A DNA stretch of 33,714 nucleotides, taken from Obelidium mucronatum. Taxonomy: Eukaryota; Chytridiomycota; Chytridiomycetes; Chytridiales; Chytriomycetaceae. Position numbers and translations under genes: made by a program. The stretch is from positions 1 through 33,714 of the forward strand of contig JAIVFH010000279.1 in assembly GCA_025765595.1 (NCBI GenBank), given 5' to 3'. This document shows, piece after piece, positions 33,509 through 33,714 of this stretch. Every line of letters starts with the position of its first letter. The stretch's first letter is position 1. The notes under the pieces are model-generated. The model worked only from the letters and a program-made list of their open reading frames with translations. It was not told where the DNA came from and did no database searches.

Positions 33509-33714
33509 ATGGCTAGTACTCAAATCAAGATCGGGAACTATACTCTGCTGGAGACTTTAGGAGTGGGCTCTTTCGGAAAAGTAAACGTGAGTTCAAGGCC
33601 CTCAGTGTTTTGATTGAACTCACACATGTGAATTTAAAATCAGTGGCGGTGCATTCCCAAACTGGCCACAAAGTAGCTCTCAAGATTGTGAATCGGCGCA
33701 AAATTGCCAATATG
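33509..33714 (+). CDS. SNF1: SNF1/AMPK alpha-type protein kinase, N-terminus (partial)
   Basis: The catalytic subunit of the energy-sensing SNF1/AMPK kinase, cut off by the window end. Exon 1 (33509-33586) reads MASTQIKIGNYTLLETLG followed by VGSFGKVN, the glycine-rich ATP loop. The second exon resumes near 33643 with VAVHSQTGHKVALKIV, holding the ATP-binding Lys in VALK, then NRRKIANM. The match to AMPK/SNF1 (IGNY, TGHKVALKI) is strong, though other CAMK-group kinases cannot be excluded from about 50 residues. The intron between them is a problem: GTGAGT at 33587 and CAG ending at 33643 would shift the frame by one base and hit a TAG soon after. Confidence 0.8.

Overview
This window looks like compact eukaryotic nuclear DNA. 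Almost every gene is broken by short GT-AG introns (about 45-110 bp), and exon phases join exactly when homologous protein blocks are lined up. The best guess is a zoosporic, early-diverging fungus of chytrid type. It has a fungal-style SPT7 (bromodomain plus histone fold), squalene epoxidase of the ergosterol route, a tyrosinase, animal-like genes often missing from yeasts (exportin-7, DNMT2, DNA polymerase lambda), and a CATSPERD-like subunit of the flagellar CatSper calcium channel. The lineage is inferred from gene content only.

Layout. 1-156: 3' end of an unknown gene. 518-5221 (+): exportin-7, 26 exons. 5316-6420 (+): RPB5/POLR2E. 6604-7032 (-): NDUFB10-like complex I subunit. 7212-8395 (-): tyrosinase. 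8707-9449 (-): mitochondrial GrpE (MGE1), divergent from 9536-11022 (+), mitochondrial phenylalanyl-tRNA synthetase. 11119-12861 (-): DNA polymerase lambda-like, starting 24 bp from a divergent intronless seven-helix receptor (12886-13899, +). 13996-15224 (-): DNMT2/TRDMT1. 15670-17556 (+): complete squalene epoxidase.

16689-27114 is a head-to-tail duplication of a 5.2-kb unit. Its ends lie inside two convergent genes, ERG1 and SPT7. Each gene therefore keeps one complete copy (ERG1 at 15670-17556; SPT7 at 27161-22870, -) and has one 5'-truncated copy (SPT7 at 21900-17658; ERG1 at 21901-22768). At the junction an open frame antisense to SPT7 exon 1 runs in frame into ERG1, giving a possible chimeric gene.

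After the duplication: 27235-27609 (+) PIG-P/GPI19; 27644-31201 (+) the CATSPERD-like gene, 34 bp downstream; 31453-32993 (-) succinyl-CoA ligase alpha; and 33509 to the window end (+) the start of an SNF1/AMPK-type kinase. Most genes are housekeeping and functionally unrelated. They share tight spacing, several divergent pairs with tiny shared promoter regions, and AATAAA signals close to or overlapping stop codons. No tRNA, rRNA, transposon or CRISPR array was recognised.
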